From contig CAVWCU010000001.1 in assembly GCA_963753585.1 (NCBI GenBank), positions 1,550,001 to 1,614,000 of the forward strand: DNA of 64,000 nucleotides, in the 5' to 3' direction. Source of the DNA: VRUE01 sp963753585 (GTDB taxonomy: Bacteria; Actinomycetota; Thermoleophilia; Solirubrobacterales; 70-9). Each line of letters begins with the position of its first letter. Within the stretch, counting starts at the first letter, position 1. The notes below the pieces were generated by a model that had not been told where the DNA came from, searched no databases, and saw only the letters and a program-made list of their open reading frames with translations. A program made the translations under genes and the position numbers. Of the stretch, positions 49,950-59,731 are shown in pieces.

Positions 49950-51929
49950 ATGCCTTCCCTGAGAGCACAAGGCGGCCCGCCGCCGGCTCACCGACTCAGC
50001 GTGGAGCGGATCGCCACCGGCGCCCTCTCCACTCCGGCAGTCGGCCTCTTGATCGCCCTGCTGACCTGGTCGCTTGGGGGTCTGGCGCCGACGAGCGGGC
50101 CCGACCCCTCCTGGGTGGCCGGTCTGTACTTGGCCTTCGAACGGGGCTTCCACTTCGGCACCGAACTCGTCTTCACCTACGGGCCACTGGGGTTCCTCGA
50201 GGTGCCGGTGCTGCAGGACAGCGGCCTCTGGATGCTGGCCTTCGCCTATCAGGCGTTCATCCACGTCGCCGTTGCGATCTCACTGCTCTGGGCCGCGCGA
50301 CGGGCGCTGCCGTTGGCCCTGGCAGCCCCGCTGTGTTATGTGACCCTGGTCATCGGTCCGCTGGAGGCCGCCGTCTCACTGCTCGCTTTCGTCTGGTGCA
50401 TCGCCGCTTTGAGCGCCCGCCCACCGAGCTTCGCCCTACCGCTCGTCGTCTTCGCCGGTGGCTCCCTTGCCGCGATCGAGCTGCTCGGCAAGGCCAACTT
50501 CGGCATCGCCGTCCTCAGCTTCTGCGCAATCGCGATCCTCGGCAGCGGCGAATGGCGGCGCAACCTGCCGTGGTTCGCGGCAATCGTCGCGCTCGCCTTC
50601 ACCATGCTGTGGTTCGGCTCCGGACAGGGAATCTCTAACTTTCCCGACTTCGTCTCGAACTCCCTGCAGATGATCTCCGGCTACTCGCGGGCGATGACCA
50701 ACGACGTTGGCGAAGTCGCTTGGCAGCGCGGATACGCCCTGGCGATCGGGGGCCTGCTCATCGCCGCGACCGCATTCGCGACGCGGCGAGACCGACTCCC
50801 GCAGCGAATCGCCTCGCTGGCGCTGGTCGCGCTCTTCTTCTTCTTCAACTTCAAGCAGGGCTTCGTGCGGCAGGGCCCGGGCAGCAGCTCGGAATTCTTC
50901 GTGCTGATGCTCGGCGGGGCGATAGCTATCGCCCCGCGGCTGCCTGAGCGACTCGGCCCGCTGCCGTCGCGCCTGCCGGCGACGATCTTCCTCTTGCCGG
51001 CCTTGGTGCTGGCGATCGTCACCCTGCCGCTTCCGTTTGGGACCTCGGTGAAGCCGGGTCCACATCTAACCGCCTTGAAGGACCAGGCGCACGCCTTCGT
51101 CAGCAGCAGCGAGCGTGGCCGGATCCGCGACGAAGCGCGCGCCACGCTGCTGGCGACCTACCGGCTGGGGCCGCGCATCCTCGGCCTGATCGGTGAGCAC
51201 ACCGTTCACATCGACCCCTGGGAGATCGGCGTGATCTGGGCCTACGGCCTCGACTGGCGCCCGCTGCCGGACTTCCAGGACTACTCCGCCTACACCTCGA
51301 AGCTCGACCATCTCAACGCCCGCGCCCTCAGTACCCCCTCCGGCCCACAGCGGATCCTGCGCCAGAACGCCAAGCTCTTCATCCCGAACATCCCCGATTC
51401 CTCGATCGACGGCCGCTACTCGGCCTGGGACCCGCCCGCCGCCACGCTGGCCATGCTCTGCCACTATCGCGCCGTCTACACGACCGAACGCTGGCAGGTG
51501 CTCGATCGCGTACCCAACCGCTGCGGACCGCCGCGATCGCTCGGCACGGTGGAGGCGACAACGGACGAGGAAATCGCCATTCCAGCGCCGCCGAGCAGCC
51601 GCGACGTTGTCTTCGCCCGCCTCCACGGAGCCGGAGTGGACGGCCTGGAAAAACTGCGCTCGACCCTCTACCGGGCTCGACAGCGAACCGTCACCCTTGA
51701 CGGATACGCAGTCTGGAGGCTGGTGCCCGACACCGCCGGAGACGGCCTGATCATGCGGGCGGCAGCGGCAGTTGATTACCCCGAACCGTTCCAGCTCGCC
51801 TTCAACGCGCGGACCCTTTCGGTCCAGGTACAGGGCGCCGGTCCGCGGTCGATCGGCGTCGAGTTCTTCGCCATGCGGGTAATGCCAAGCGCCCCGCCCG
51901 CTGAAGCCTCGGGCGGAGTCGACCGGTGA
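49950..51929 (+). CDS. polytopic membrane protein of the polysaccharide cluster
   Basis: 659 aa from ATG 49950 (GTG 49938 also possible). About 10-11 membrane helices in residues 25-370, then a 290-residue extracytoplasmic domain with IGVIWAYGLDWRPLPDFQDY and paired Cys. The order resembles GT-C-like or PMT-like mannosyl/arabinosyltransferases, but I see no sure DD/DE catalytic loop (TSGPDPSWVAGLYLAFERGF is a candidate). Overlaps the next GT2 gene by 4 bases, so part of the same operon. Function inferred only as envelope-sugar related. Confidence 0.65.
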   Translation: MPSLRAQGGPPPAHRLSVERIATGALSTPAVGLLIALLTWSLGGLAPTSGPDPSWVAGLYLAFERGFHFGTELVFTYGPLGFLEVPVLQDSGLWMLAFAYQAFIHVAVAISLLWAARRALPLALAAPLCYVTLVIGPLEAAVSLLAFVWCIAALSARPPSFALPLVVFAGGSLAAIELLGKANFGIAVLSFCAIAILGSGEWRRNLPWFAAIVALAFTMLWFGSGQGISNFPDFVSNSLQMISGYSRAMTNDVGEVAWQRGYALAIGGLLIAATAFATRRDRLPQRIASLALVALFFFFNFKQGFVRQGPGSSSEFFVLMLGGAIAIAPRLPERLGPLPSRLPATIFLLPALVLAIVTLPLPFGTSVKPGPHLTALKDQAHAFVSSSERGRIRDEARATLLATYRLGPRILGLIGEHTVHIDPWEIGVIWAYGLDWRPLPDFQDYSAYTSKLDHLNARALSTPSGPQRILRQNAKLFIPNIPDSSIDGRYSAWDPPAATLAMLCHYRAVYTTERWQVLDRVPNRCGPPRSLGTVEATTDEEIAIPAPPSSRDVVFARLHGAGVDGLEKLRSTLYRARQRTVTLDGYAVWRLVPDTAGDGLIMRAAAAVDYPEPFQLAFNARTLSVQVQGAGPRSIGVEFFAMRVMPSAPPAEASGGVDR

Positions 51930-52780
51930 ACGGCACGGAACCGACGATCGACGTGGCGATCGTCAACTGGAACACCGCGCAAGCGGCGCTCAGCGCCGCA
52001 CAGGCCTATCGGAACTCGGCCGGCGTCGCGGCCAGCGTGACGATCGCGGACAACGCCTCGCGGGCCGAGCAGCAACGTGTGCTCGAAGACGGCTGCCCAT
52101 CCGGGGTGACACTGCAACTGAACCGAACAAACCTCGGTTACGGCACAGCCGCGAATCGAGTTCTGCGCGACGGGACCGGCGACCTGGTCTGCGTCAGCAA
52201 CGCAGACGTGAAGCCAGCTCCCGAGGCACTGCGCGTGCTCTCCGAGGCCGCGGGGGAGCCGATGGCCGGCATGGTCGGGCCGCGGTTCGGCGACGACACC
52301 GATCGCTACCACGCTCAACTGCCGGGCGGCCCGACGATGCTGGTGCGGATCTTCATCGGGTCGTTCGCCCGAGGGGAGGTGCTCAACCCCGCAGTGGGAG
52401 AAGTGGAAGAGGTCGGACAGCCCTCCGGCGCCTGCTTCGTGGTCAGCAGAGAGGCCTGGGAGCGAATCGGTGGCTTCGACGAAGGCTATTTCCTCTGGTA
52501 CGAGGATGTCGACCTGGCCAAGCGATTGCGCGACGCCGGCTACCGCAACCTGGTCGTCGGCGCGGCGCAGGTTCGCCACGTCGGCGCCGAGTCCTTCGGT
52601 CAGATCGATCGTCGGCGCCAGCAGGCGATCCGGCTCGCCTCGGTCGGGCGCTACATCGACAAGCACCATTCCTCGCTCGCACCGCTCGCCACACCGCTAC
52701 TTCACCTGTCCAGGCGCCTTAGAGCAGGGGGCGCGACCGCCACAGCGCTGAGCGCAAAGGGCCACGGCGCAGGCAGATGA
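51926..52780 (+). CDS. GT2-family glycosyltransferase
   Basis: 284 aa, GTG overlapping the upstream stop. IDVAIVNWNTAQAALSAAQA, NRTNLGYGTAANRVLRDGTG, VCVSNADVKPAP and GGFDEGYFLWYEDVDLAKRL are the WbbL-like GT2 marks. Likely adds one sugar, perhaps rhamnose, to the lipid-linked repeat. Overlaps the next GT by 4 bases. Confidence 0.87.
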   Translation: MNGTEPTIDVAIVNWNTAQAALSAAQAYRNSAGVAASVTIADNASRAEQQRVLEDGCPSGVTLQLNRTNLGYGTAANRVLRDGTGDLVCVSNADVKPAPEALRVLSEAAGEPMAGMVGPRFGDDTDRYHAQLPGGPTMLVRIFIGSFARGEVLNPAVGEVEEVGQPSGACFVVSREAWERIGGFDEGYFLWYEDVDLAKRLRDAGYRNLVVGAAQVRHVGAESFGQIDRRRQQAIRLASVGRYIDKHHSSLAPLATPLLHLSRRLRAGGATATALSAKGHGAGR

Positions 52781-53691
52781 GCAAAGTCTCGGTGGTGATA
52801 CCGACGAAGGACCGCAAAACCGCTCTGGCGCAGACGCTGGCTGCCCTCGAAGCCCAGCGGACGCCCGCGACGCTGGAGGTGATCGTCGTCGACAACGGCT
52901 CCACGGACGAGACACCCGCGATGGTTCGCGAGCAAGCGCAGTCCGGGTCCATTCCGATCCGTCTGCTCGCCCATCCGCGGGGCGGGCCGGCGGGGGCGCG
53001 CAACACCGGCATCGAGGCCGCCGACGGCGAGATCATCGTCCTGCTCGGCGACGACACCGAGGCCTCCGACCCCGAGCTGATCGAAGCGCACATGGCGCTG
53101 CACGCGGCGCGCCCGGAGGACTCCTACGCGGTTCTCGGCCGCATCACCTGGAGCCCGCGCTCGCCGGTTACCCCCTTCATGCACTGGCTCGAGAACGGTG
53201 GGCCGCAATTCCACTTCGCCCAGCTCGCACCCGGTCCAGTCGACGCCTCCAAATACTTCTACAGCTCGCACGTCTCGCTCAAGCGATCGATCCTCGAACG
53301 CGTCGGCGGCTTCGACGTGCGCTTTCCCTCAGCTGCGGTGGAGGACACCGAGCTGGGCGTGCGGTTGGCCGACGCCGGGCTGGAGCTCGACTACCACCCG
53401 GAGCTGCTGGTCCTCCACGATCACCCGACGACGCTCGAGCAGTCCCTGCGCCGCGCGGTCACGGTCGGACGCTCAGCCGCCCTATACAACGAACTCCGCC
53501 CAGATCGCCCGCATGAGAGCATCCGGCCTCCGCGCGGGGCTATTTGGACGATCGTCCGCGCGGCCGCTCCGCTGCTGCGCCTCGCCTCCCGCCTGCCCGC
53601 CCCTCGCGCACTGCGGGAGAAGACCTGGCTGGCGCTGAACCGCGCCGGCTACGCACGCGGATACCGTCTCGGCCCCCCATCCACCGGATGA
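52777..53691 (+). CDS. GT2-family glycosyltransferase
   Basis: 304 aa. VSVVIPTKDRKTALAQTLAA, VVDNGSTDETPAMV, RGGPAGARNTGIEAADGEII and LLGDDTEASDPELI carry the nucleotide and metal sites (DDT in place of DxD). Acceptor loop GGFDVRFPSAAVEDTELGVR. Soluble, acts on the inner membrane face. ATGA overlap with the polymerase gene. Confidence 0.87.
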   Translation: MSKVSVVIPTKDRKTALAQTLAALEAQRTPATLEVIVVDNGSTDETPAMVREQAQSGSIPIRLLAHPRGGPAGARNTGIEAADGEIIVLLGDDTEASDPELIEAHMALHAARPEDSYAVLGRITWSPRSPVTPFMHWLENGGPQFHFAQLAPGPVDASKYFYSSHVSLKRSILERVGGFDVRFPSAAVEDTELGVRLADAGLELDYHPELLVLHDHPTTLEQSLRRAVTVGRSAALYNELRPDRPHESIRPPRGAIWTIVRAAAPLLRLASRLPAPRALREKTWLALNRAGYARGYRLGPPSTG

Positions 53692-55934
53692 ACCTGCGCC
53701 GACTCAACAGCTCTCCGATATCGCCACTGCTGGCGTTCCCACTCGCGTGGGCGTTCGCGGCGCTGCTCTGCCAGCTGCGCATCCTCAACACCCAGGGGCC
53801 CTGGTCGACGACGATGATCGAGGTCGTCGTCGCCGTGCCGCTGGCCTTCCTTGCCGGCGGCGTTATCGGCGAGGCGATCGCCGCGCTGGGCACGCGCGAA
53901 GCGGCCGCCAAGTCGGAGCTGAAGATCTCCGAGCGCGGTTTCCGCATCGGCCTCGCCGTACTCGTCGGGATCGGCCTGCTGGAGCTGGGCCACCAGTTCG
54001 CCAAGGCCGGCACGATCCCCATCCTCAGTGGCAGCATCGACGCAGCGCGCTTCGGCCAGGGCGGGCCCACGATCCTGCTCACCGACCTGCTCACCGTCGC
54101 AGCAATCGTCGCCCTGGTCAAGCCCCGCAACCTCTTCTCCCGCGAGGCGCGCTTCGAGCTGCTGGTGGCCGCGGTCGCGATCGGCGCCTTCGGGCTGCAG
54201 GCTGGGCGCGGCAGCGTGGTCCTGCCGGTGATCGTGGCGATCGTCGCCCGCTGGCTCTACTGGGGCCGGCCCAATGCCTATGTGCTGACGGCCGGAGGCG
54301 CTGTCGCGTTCCTCGCCATCGTCGCCGGCTTCTACCTGCGCACCGGTCAGCATCCGACCACACCTTTCGAGGCCGAACTGTTCAGCCAAATCCTGCCACC
54401 GCTGCCGTTCTTCCTCAAGCCGCTGATCCCGGTCTACGTTGCGCTGACCACCAACTTCCTGGCCCTGCAGGGGGTGGTCGGGCACTTTCCGACGGTCGCT
54501 CCCTACGGCCACTGGGTCTACGACGCGGTCGCCCTCGACGATTTCGTCTCCGGCACCCGCAACATCAGCGACATCTCGGGCTCGCTGACGCCGCCGTGGG
54601 TGACCAGCACAGTGGCTGGCTCCTTCTGGGCCGACGGCGGCTTCGCTGTCTTGATCCCGGGGGTGGCGCTGACCGGCATGCTGTCGGCGGGAGCGTACGC
54701 GGCCGCAATCAGGACCCTCTCGCTGCGCTGGGCGATGGTTGCCGCCTATCTCTTCTTCGTCGCTCTCTTCGGTCTCTACACGAATCTCTGGACCCAGCAC
54801 CTCGACTGGCTCGTCGTCTCGCCGCTGCTGCTGATCTTCGGAGCCATCGCGGAAGACCCAGCCAGGCCGCCGGGCGTCGTCGGCCGCGCATGGGGCAAGA
54901 TCCGCCGGATGAGCGGGCGAGATCCAGGGCCGACGGGCGACGGGAACGACGCCACGGCCGAGCCGGCCCGAACGCGGCAACGCCGAATTGGGCCTCCGGT
55001 GATCGCGGCGACCGCGGCGCTGGTGCTGCTCGTCGTCGTCGGCCTCGCGGTCCAGGCAACCCTGCCCTCGCCCTACCCGCTCAGCGCCACGATCCGCCTT
55101 CCCGCCGAAGTGGCCAAGGCCCAGGCGGTGATGACCGACGGCGATCGCCCCTTCGACAACGCCCACCTCTGGTGGGTTAGCGAGGAAGGCAAGCGAAGGT
55201 CCCTTCACTACTTCGATCCCTCCAAACCGGGCGAACCGGCGGTCTTGGTGGAACGCTTTCGGCAGCCCGGTGCCAGCCGCAGCACCTTCGACGTGACTCG
55301 TTGGCCACCGTTGCGCAGCCCGGCTCTGGTGGTGATGCGCCAGCGGGGAAACAATCTCGAGATCACCGTTCGCCGCACCGACGGCAAGGGGGTCTTCAAG
55401 CGCTTCACCGCGCCGATCCCCCCTCCCCCGCCGGGTTCCACCAGGGACTTGGCGATCGTCACCTACGAAGGCCGAGTCCCCGACCTCTTCGTGATCAATC
55501 GCGACGTCCCCCACAACCGGGTCAGGATCGGCATCATCTCGGGAGAGTCGGGTTTCAGGCGCCAGCTCGTCTCGACCTCACTGCCGTTCACCGGTCTCGG
55601 ACCGGAGGACTGGTCGCTTGACGTCGGCTCGATCGCCGGCCGGGCGCCCAGCGACATCAGCAGCACGCCGAAAGCGATCAGATCCGACATTGCCCTGGTC
55701 GAACACGACCCCAGCCACGCTCACACCAGCCTCAAGGTGATGCTGGGCGAGGACGGCTTCAACGGCTTCGCCTTTCAGCGCGACCTCGATACGCCGGCGG
55801 CGGTGAACAGGCGCACTTCGTTCCTGGTCGCCTCGCGCGACGGCGCCGGCGCGATCTACGAGATCGATCCGGGTGCGCCCGGCGGCCCCCTGCTGAAGAT
55901 CTTCGGGCTCGAACCCCCAGCCGGACACCTATAG
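53688..55934 (+). CDS. Wzy-like polysaccharide polymerase with large extracytoplasmic C-terminal domain
   Basis: 748 aa from ATG 53688 (ATGA overlap). The first about 400 residues are 11-12 hydrophobic segments with long loops, typical of oligosaccharide repeat-unit polymerases (GSFWADGGFAVLIPGVALTG is the late periplasmic loop). After a basic linker and one more helix (VIAATAALVLLVVVGLAVQA) comes a 240-residue domain with FG-GAP/propeller-like pieces (DLAIVTYEGRVPDLFVINRD, SDIALVEHDPSHAHTSLKVM). Such an extension is unusual for a Wzy. Joins repeat units outside the membrane. Confidence 0.75.
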   Translation: MNLRRLNSSPISPLLAFPLAWAFAALLCQLRILNTQGPWSTTMIEVVVAVPLAFLAGGVIGEAIAALGTREAAAKSELKISERGFRIGLAVLVGIGLLELGHQFAKAGTIPILSGSIDAARFGQGGPTILLTDLLTVAAIVALVKPRNLFSREARFELLVAAVAIGAFGLQAGRGSVVLPVIVAIVARWLYWGRPNAYVLTAGGAVAFLAIVAGFYLRTGQHPTTPFEAELFSQILPPLPFFLKPLIPVYVALTTNFLALQGVVGHFPTVAPYGHWVYDAVALDDFVSGTRNISDISGSLTPPWVTSTVAGSFWADGGFAVLIPGVALTGMLSAGAYAAAIRTLSLRWAMVAAYLFFVALFGLYTNLWTQHLDWLVVSPLLLIFGAIAEDPARPPGVVGRAWGKIRRMSGRDPGPTGDGNDATAEPARTRQRRIGPPVIAATAALVLLVVVGLAVQATLPSPYPLSATIRLPAEVAKAQAVMTDGDRPFDNAHLWWVSEEGKRRSLHYFDPSKPGEPAVLVERFRQPGASRSTFDVTRWPPLRSPALVVMRQRGNNLEITVRRTDGKGVFKRFTAPIPPPPPGSTRDLAIVTYEGRVPDLFVINRDVPHNRVRIGIISGESGFRRQLVSTSLPFTGLGPEDWSLDVGSIAGRAPSDISSTPKAIRSDIALVEHDPSHAHTSLKVMLGEDGFNGFAFQRDLDTPAAVNRRTSFLVASRDGAGAIYEIDPGAPGGPLLKIFGLEPPAGHL

Positions 55935-56029
55935 CGAAGCCAAACGGACAAGCGGATCTTGAGCAGTTCGAGGCCGCGCAGCCCCCGGAGCCCGCAACCC
56001 TGGGTGTCAGCGCCGCACGCGGTGTCGGC

Positions 56030-57421
56030 GTGCTGGTCGGCCGCACGCTCAGCCTGCAGCTGCTCACGGCGGGAATCACCGTCGTCCTCGCCCGGCTGCT
56101 CACGCCCGCCGACTACGGCCTCTTCGCGATCGCCCTCGCGGTCCAGCTCGTCGGCCAACGCGCCGCCGAGCTTGGCTTGCCAGCGGCCCTCGTCCAGATG
56201 GAGGAGAAGCCGCCGCCGCGCCTTCAGGCCGCGGTTTCCGGGGTGCTGTTGCTCACCTCGGGCACGCTGACGGCGATCCTCCTGCTAGCCGCCTTTGCGG
56301 TAGCTCCGGCCTTCGGCGGCAGCCGCACCCTTGAAGTGGTCGCAATCTCGTGCTGTGCGATTCCCTTCTACGCCGCTCGCGCGATACCGATGGTGCTGAT
56401 GGAGCGCGAGATGCGCTTCGGACCGGTGGCGATCGTCGAGACGGCCGACACCCTGGCCTTCAACGGCTTCGCGCTCGCCGGCGCCCTGGCCGGCCTTGGC
56501 GCCTTCAGCCTCGCCGGCGCAGTACCAGCCGGGGGACTGGCCGGCGGCATCACGGCCTGGGCGATTCAGCCGTTCGCGCGCCGGCCCCGCTTCGACATCG
56601 ATCCAGTTCGGCCGCTGGCTGGCTTCGGGGTCCGCGTGAGCATCTTGCAGGGTGTTGCCTTGATGAAGGAACTCGGCTTTGTCGCACTCCTGGCCGCGGT
56701 CGGAGGAACGTCCGTGGCCGGCTTCTACGGGATGGCCAAGCGCCTGTTCTCCTTTCCGATCGCACTCACCTCGGCGGTCGGCCGGGTCTCCTTCCCGGCG
56801 TTGGCGCGCGACCGTGAGCGCCGGCCCGAGCGCGCTGCGCAGATCATGACGCTGACAGCGATCACCGCCGGCCTTCCTCTCGCCCTCGTCGCCGGCACGG
56901 CACAACCCCTGATCAGCGTTCTGCTCGGCAGCGAATGGCTGCCGACGACCGACATAATCCTGATCGGCTCGGTGGGGCTGATGATCACCGCGAGCGCGCT
57001 CTCGACGATGATGAGCTACGCACTCGCCGAAGCCCGCCCCAACCCGACGATCGCGGCGACGGCGGCTGAAGCGACAGTCCAGTTCATGCTCGCGATAGCT
57101 CTCGTCGGCACCCTGCATGAGACCGCCGTCGGCATAGCCATCACCGTCGGCAGCGCAACCTCGTTGCTGGTCCTCGCCATCACCACGGATCGCCGTCTGC
57201 GCCGGGCATTGATCAGCGTCGCTCGGGCGACGCTGATCGCGGCTGCCGCCGCTGGGGCCGCCCAGGCGCTGAATCTGAGCAACGACGTCGCCGGCCTGAT
57301 CACCGGCCTGGCCACGGTCTCGGTGGTCTGGCTTGCCCTCGGGGGCCTGCTGGCGAGGCCCGAATTGCGCGAGCTCCTCAGCCTGGCGCGTCCGGTACTG
57401 CGAAGGGCGCGACGACGATGA
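56030..57421 (+). CDS. Wzx-like oligosaccharide flippase (MOP superfamily)
   Basis: 463 aa. SLQLLTAGITVVLARLLTPA DYGLFA is the classic N-terminus of Wzx/RfbX proteins; 12-14 helices follow, with the second-half motif ERRPERAAQIMTLTAITAGL. Flips lipid-linked repeat units. The GTG at 56030 truncates the first helix region: in-frame codons upstream (TLGVSAARGVG) look native but contain no standard start, so the true start may lie in 55935-56029 at a non-standard codon or behind an indel. Confidence 0.85.
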   Translation: MLVGRTLSLQLLTAGITVVLARLLTPADYGLFAIALAVQLVGQRAAELGLPAALVQMEEKPPPRLQAAVSGVLLLTSGTLTAILLLAAFAVAPAFGGSRTLEVVAISCCAIPFYAARAIPMVLMEREMRFGPVAIVETADTLAFNGFALAGALAGLGAFSLAGAVPAGGLAGGITAWAIQPFARRPRFDIDPVRPLAGFGVRVSILQGVALMKELGFVALLAAVGGTSVAGFYGMAKRLFSFPIALTSAVGRVSFPALARDRERRPERAAQIMTLTAITAGLPLALVAGTAQPLISVLLGSEWLPTTDIILIGSVGLMITASALSTMMSYALAEARPNPTIAATAAEATVQFMLAIALVGTLHETAVGIAITVGSATSLLVLAITTDRRLRRALISVARATLIAAAAAGAAQALNLSNDVAGLITGLATVSVVWLALGGLLARPELRELLSLARPVLRRARRR

Positions 57422-58560
57422 AGATCTGTCTCTTCGACTGGAACGAATCGGGCCACCACGCCGAGATCGCAAAGGCCTTCGCACGTGCGCTGCACCCTGG
57501 GCCGGAAGTGGTCCTGGCCGCCGCCGACGCGACCCTGGCCAGCATTGGGCCGGTGGAGGCGCAGACCCTCTCCCTGGGCGCCGCCAGACCACGTCCCGGG
57601 ACTGCCGGCGATGACCGGGAGTCGAGCAAGGTGGAGCTCGCCGAGCAGGAGCTGGATTTGATCGCGGACACCGTGCGCGAGGTGCGGCCCGACCACCTCG
57701 TGCTGCTCTGGGGCGAGCCGGTGCTGCGCTGGCTGCTGCACCGGCCCTCCCTGCCAACGGCGGTCAGCATCTACGTCGCCTTCTCGCGGCTGCACTACCC
57801 GCGCAGGTACGGGACTCGGTTCAGTGCCGGGGAATGGGCCAGCGCTTTCTTCAAGGAGCTCAATTTCCTACGCTGGGCCCGGCGCCCAGACTCCCACGCG
57901 GTCTTCTGCATCGACGGCTACGCGGCCAGCCGCCTCTCGCGCTACCCCGGGATCGACGCCTACGACCTCGGCGAGCCTCCGCTCAGCTACGTCCCCGAGC
58001 CGGTTGCGGTGGAGCTGAAGTCCGGCTGCATTCTCTTCGGCCACCTCGACGAACGCAAGGGCGTGGATCGGATCGCCGCGGCCTTGGAGCGGGGCTGCGA
58101 GGGGCTCGACCTGAAGATCTACGGAGAACCGGCCCCCGAGTACAGGGAGCGACTTACCCGTGAGATCGATCGCATGCGGACAGGCGGCGTCGAGGTCGAG
58201 ACACGACTCGAGCGCCTTCCCTACGAGGAGGCGATGAACGGCATCGCGCGGGCGAGAACGGCGCTGCTCTCGTTTGGCTGGATCCCAATTGGCTCGAGGG
58301 TCCTGCTGGAGGCGGCTGCCGTTGGCACGCCGGTGATCGGCTCGAACCGCGGCGCGGTGGGACATCTGGTCGGCGCCCACGGCCTCGGCGTGACCGTCGA
58401 CCCGGACGATCCCGGCGCACTGCGCGCCGCAATCCAAGAGCTAGCTATGGATCCCGGCTCTCCGCGGCGCTTCGCCAGCGACCTCACCACCTACGCGGAG
58501 GGCCTGAACGAGCGCAGGTACAGACGAAAGATCCGCCAGGCATTCGGGTTGCCTGATTGA
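57418..58560 (+). CDS. GT4-type glycosyltransferase, first of a tandem pair
   Basis: 380 aa, ATGA overlap with the flippase. Start KICLFDWNESGHHAEIAKAF; the GT-B donor region includes ILFGHLDERKGVDRIAAALE, FGWIPIGSRVLLEAAAVGTP VIGSNRGAVG, with the E-x7-E-like pair of GT4. About a third or more of residues match the next gene, so the pair arose by duplication. Possible donor NDP-hexose, unknown. Confidence 0.8.
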   Translation: MKICLFDWNESGHHAEIAKAFARALHPGPEVVLAAADATLASIGPVEAQTLSLGAARPRPGTAGDDRESSKVELAEQELDLIADTVREVRPDHLVLLWGEPVLRWLLHRPSLPTAVSIYVAFSRLHYPRRYGTRFSAGEWASAFFKELNFLRWARRPDSHAVFCIDGYAASRLSRYPGIDAYDLGEPPLSYVPEPVAVELKSGCILFGHLDERKGVDRIAAALERGCEGLDLKIYGEPAPEYRERLTREIDRMRTGGVEVETRLERLPYEEAMNGIARARTALLSFGWIPIGSRVLLEAAAVGTPVIGSNRGAVGHLVGAHGLGVTVDPDDPGALRAAIQELAMDPGSPRRFASDLTTYAEGLNERRYRRKIRQAFGLPD

Positions 58561-58576
58561 AATAGGATCGACGCCG

Positions 58577-59731
58577 ATGAGGGTCTGTCTTTTCGACTGG
58601 AACGCGATCGGCCACAACCCGCTCATCCTCAAGGCTTTCGCCGAGGCGCTCCTGCCCGACATGGAAGTCATCCTCGCGACACCCGACCTCGCGCTCGAAC
58701 GGGTTGCCCTCGACTCTGTCGAGACCTGGCCCTTGGGGGACCCGCGGCCGCAGCCCAGCGCGATCAAAGGAAAGTTCGAACGCGACGGTCAGCTGCTCGA
58801 CAAGGCGGAGGTCGCCGACGAGGAGCTCGACCTAATCGACAGGATCTGCGCCGATGTCAAGCCTGACCAGCTGGTGATCATGCACGGCGATCCACTACTG
58901 CGCCGCTTGATGAAGCGACGGCCGTTCGCCTTTCCCCACAGCATCTGCATCTTTCAGGCACGGGTGCACTACCCGTCCGCGTACGACACACCTCTGCCAC
59001 TTGGAGAGCGGATCCGGGCTCACTACCAAGATCATCTCGTCAAGCGCTGGCAGCGGCGGCCTGACGCTCATACCGTCTTCGCCCTCGACAAGATTGCCGC
59101 CGAGCGCTGGTCGCAGCGACGCGGAGCAGAGGCCCGCTGGCTTCCCGAGCCCCCGATACCCGTTGCTCTTCCTGCCTCCGACGGCGCTCGATCCGGCTGC
59201 ATACTCTTCGGCCTCTTGGCGGCACGCAAGGGCCTCGACCTGGTGGCGGACGCCCTGGCCGAGGACTCCGCCGGCTTCCAGCTGACCATAGCCGGCGAGA
59301 TCGCGCCCGGCTATGGGGACGAACTCGAGGCGACGATCGCGCGGCTGAGGAGTCAGGGTGTCGAAGTGAACGAGCGCACCGGCCGCCTCACCGACGCGGA
59401 AGTCATGCAGGAGCTCGCCTCGGCCCGCTGCGCGGTCCTGCCCTACCGCTTCCACCCGGGGACCTCGCGCGTGCTGACCGAGGCGGCTGCCGTTGGCACG
59501 CCGGTGATCGCCCCCGACCATGGCCTCGTCGGCCACCTCGTGCGCGAGTACGGCATTGGCCTAACCGCCGATCCGACAGATCCCGAGGCACTGCGGTCGG
59601 CGCTCCTCGAGCTAGAGCAGGACCCGGACGGCGCCGCCAAGTACCGGTCCAACTTGGAGCGATACACGAGCGACTACGGTGGCGAAGCGTTCCGCAACGC
59701 GGTCAGGGCTACGTTTGGGCTCGACGCCTGA
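58577..59731 (+). CDS. GT4-type glycosyltransferase, second of a tandem pair
   Basis: 384 aa. RVCLFDWNAIGHNPLILKAF, ILFGLLAARKGLDLVADALA and HPGTSRVLTEAAAVGTPVIA match the preceding gene in order. 16 bases from it. The two probably add different linkages to one repeat unit. Confidence 0.8.
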   Translation: MRVCLFDWNAIGHNPLILKAFAEALLPDMEVILATPDLALERVALDSVETWPLGDPRPQPSAIKGKFERDGQLLDKAEVADEELDLIDRICADVKPDQLVIMHGDPLLRRLMKRRPFAFPHSICIFQARVHYPSAYDTPLPLGERIRAHYQDHLVKRWQRRPDAHTVFALDKIAAERWSQRRGAEARWLPEPPIPVALPASDGARSGCILFGLLAARKGLDLVADALAEDSAGFQLTIAGEIAPGYGDELEATIARLRSQGVEVNERTGRLTDAEVMQELASARCAVLPYRFHPGTSRVLTEAAAVGTPVIAPDHGLVGHLVREYGIGLTADPTDPEALRSALLELEQDPDGAAKYRSNLERYTSDYGGEAFRNAVRATFGLDA

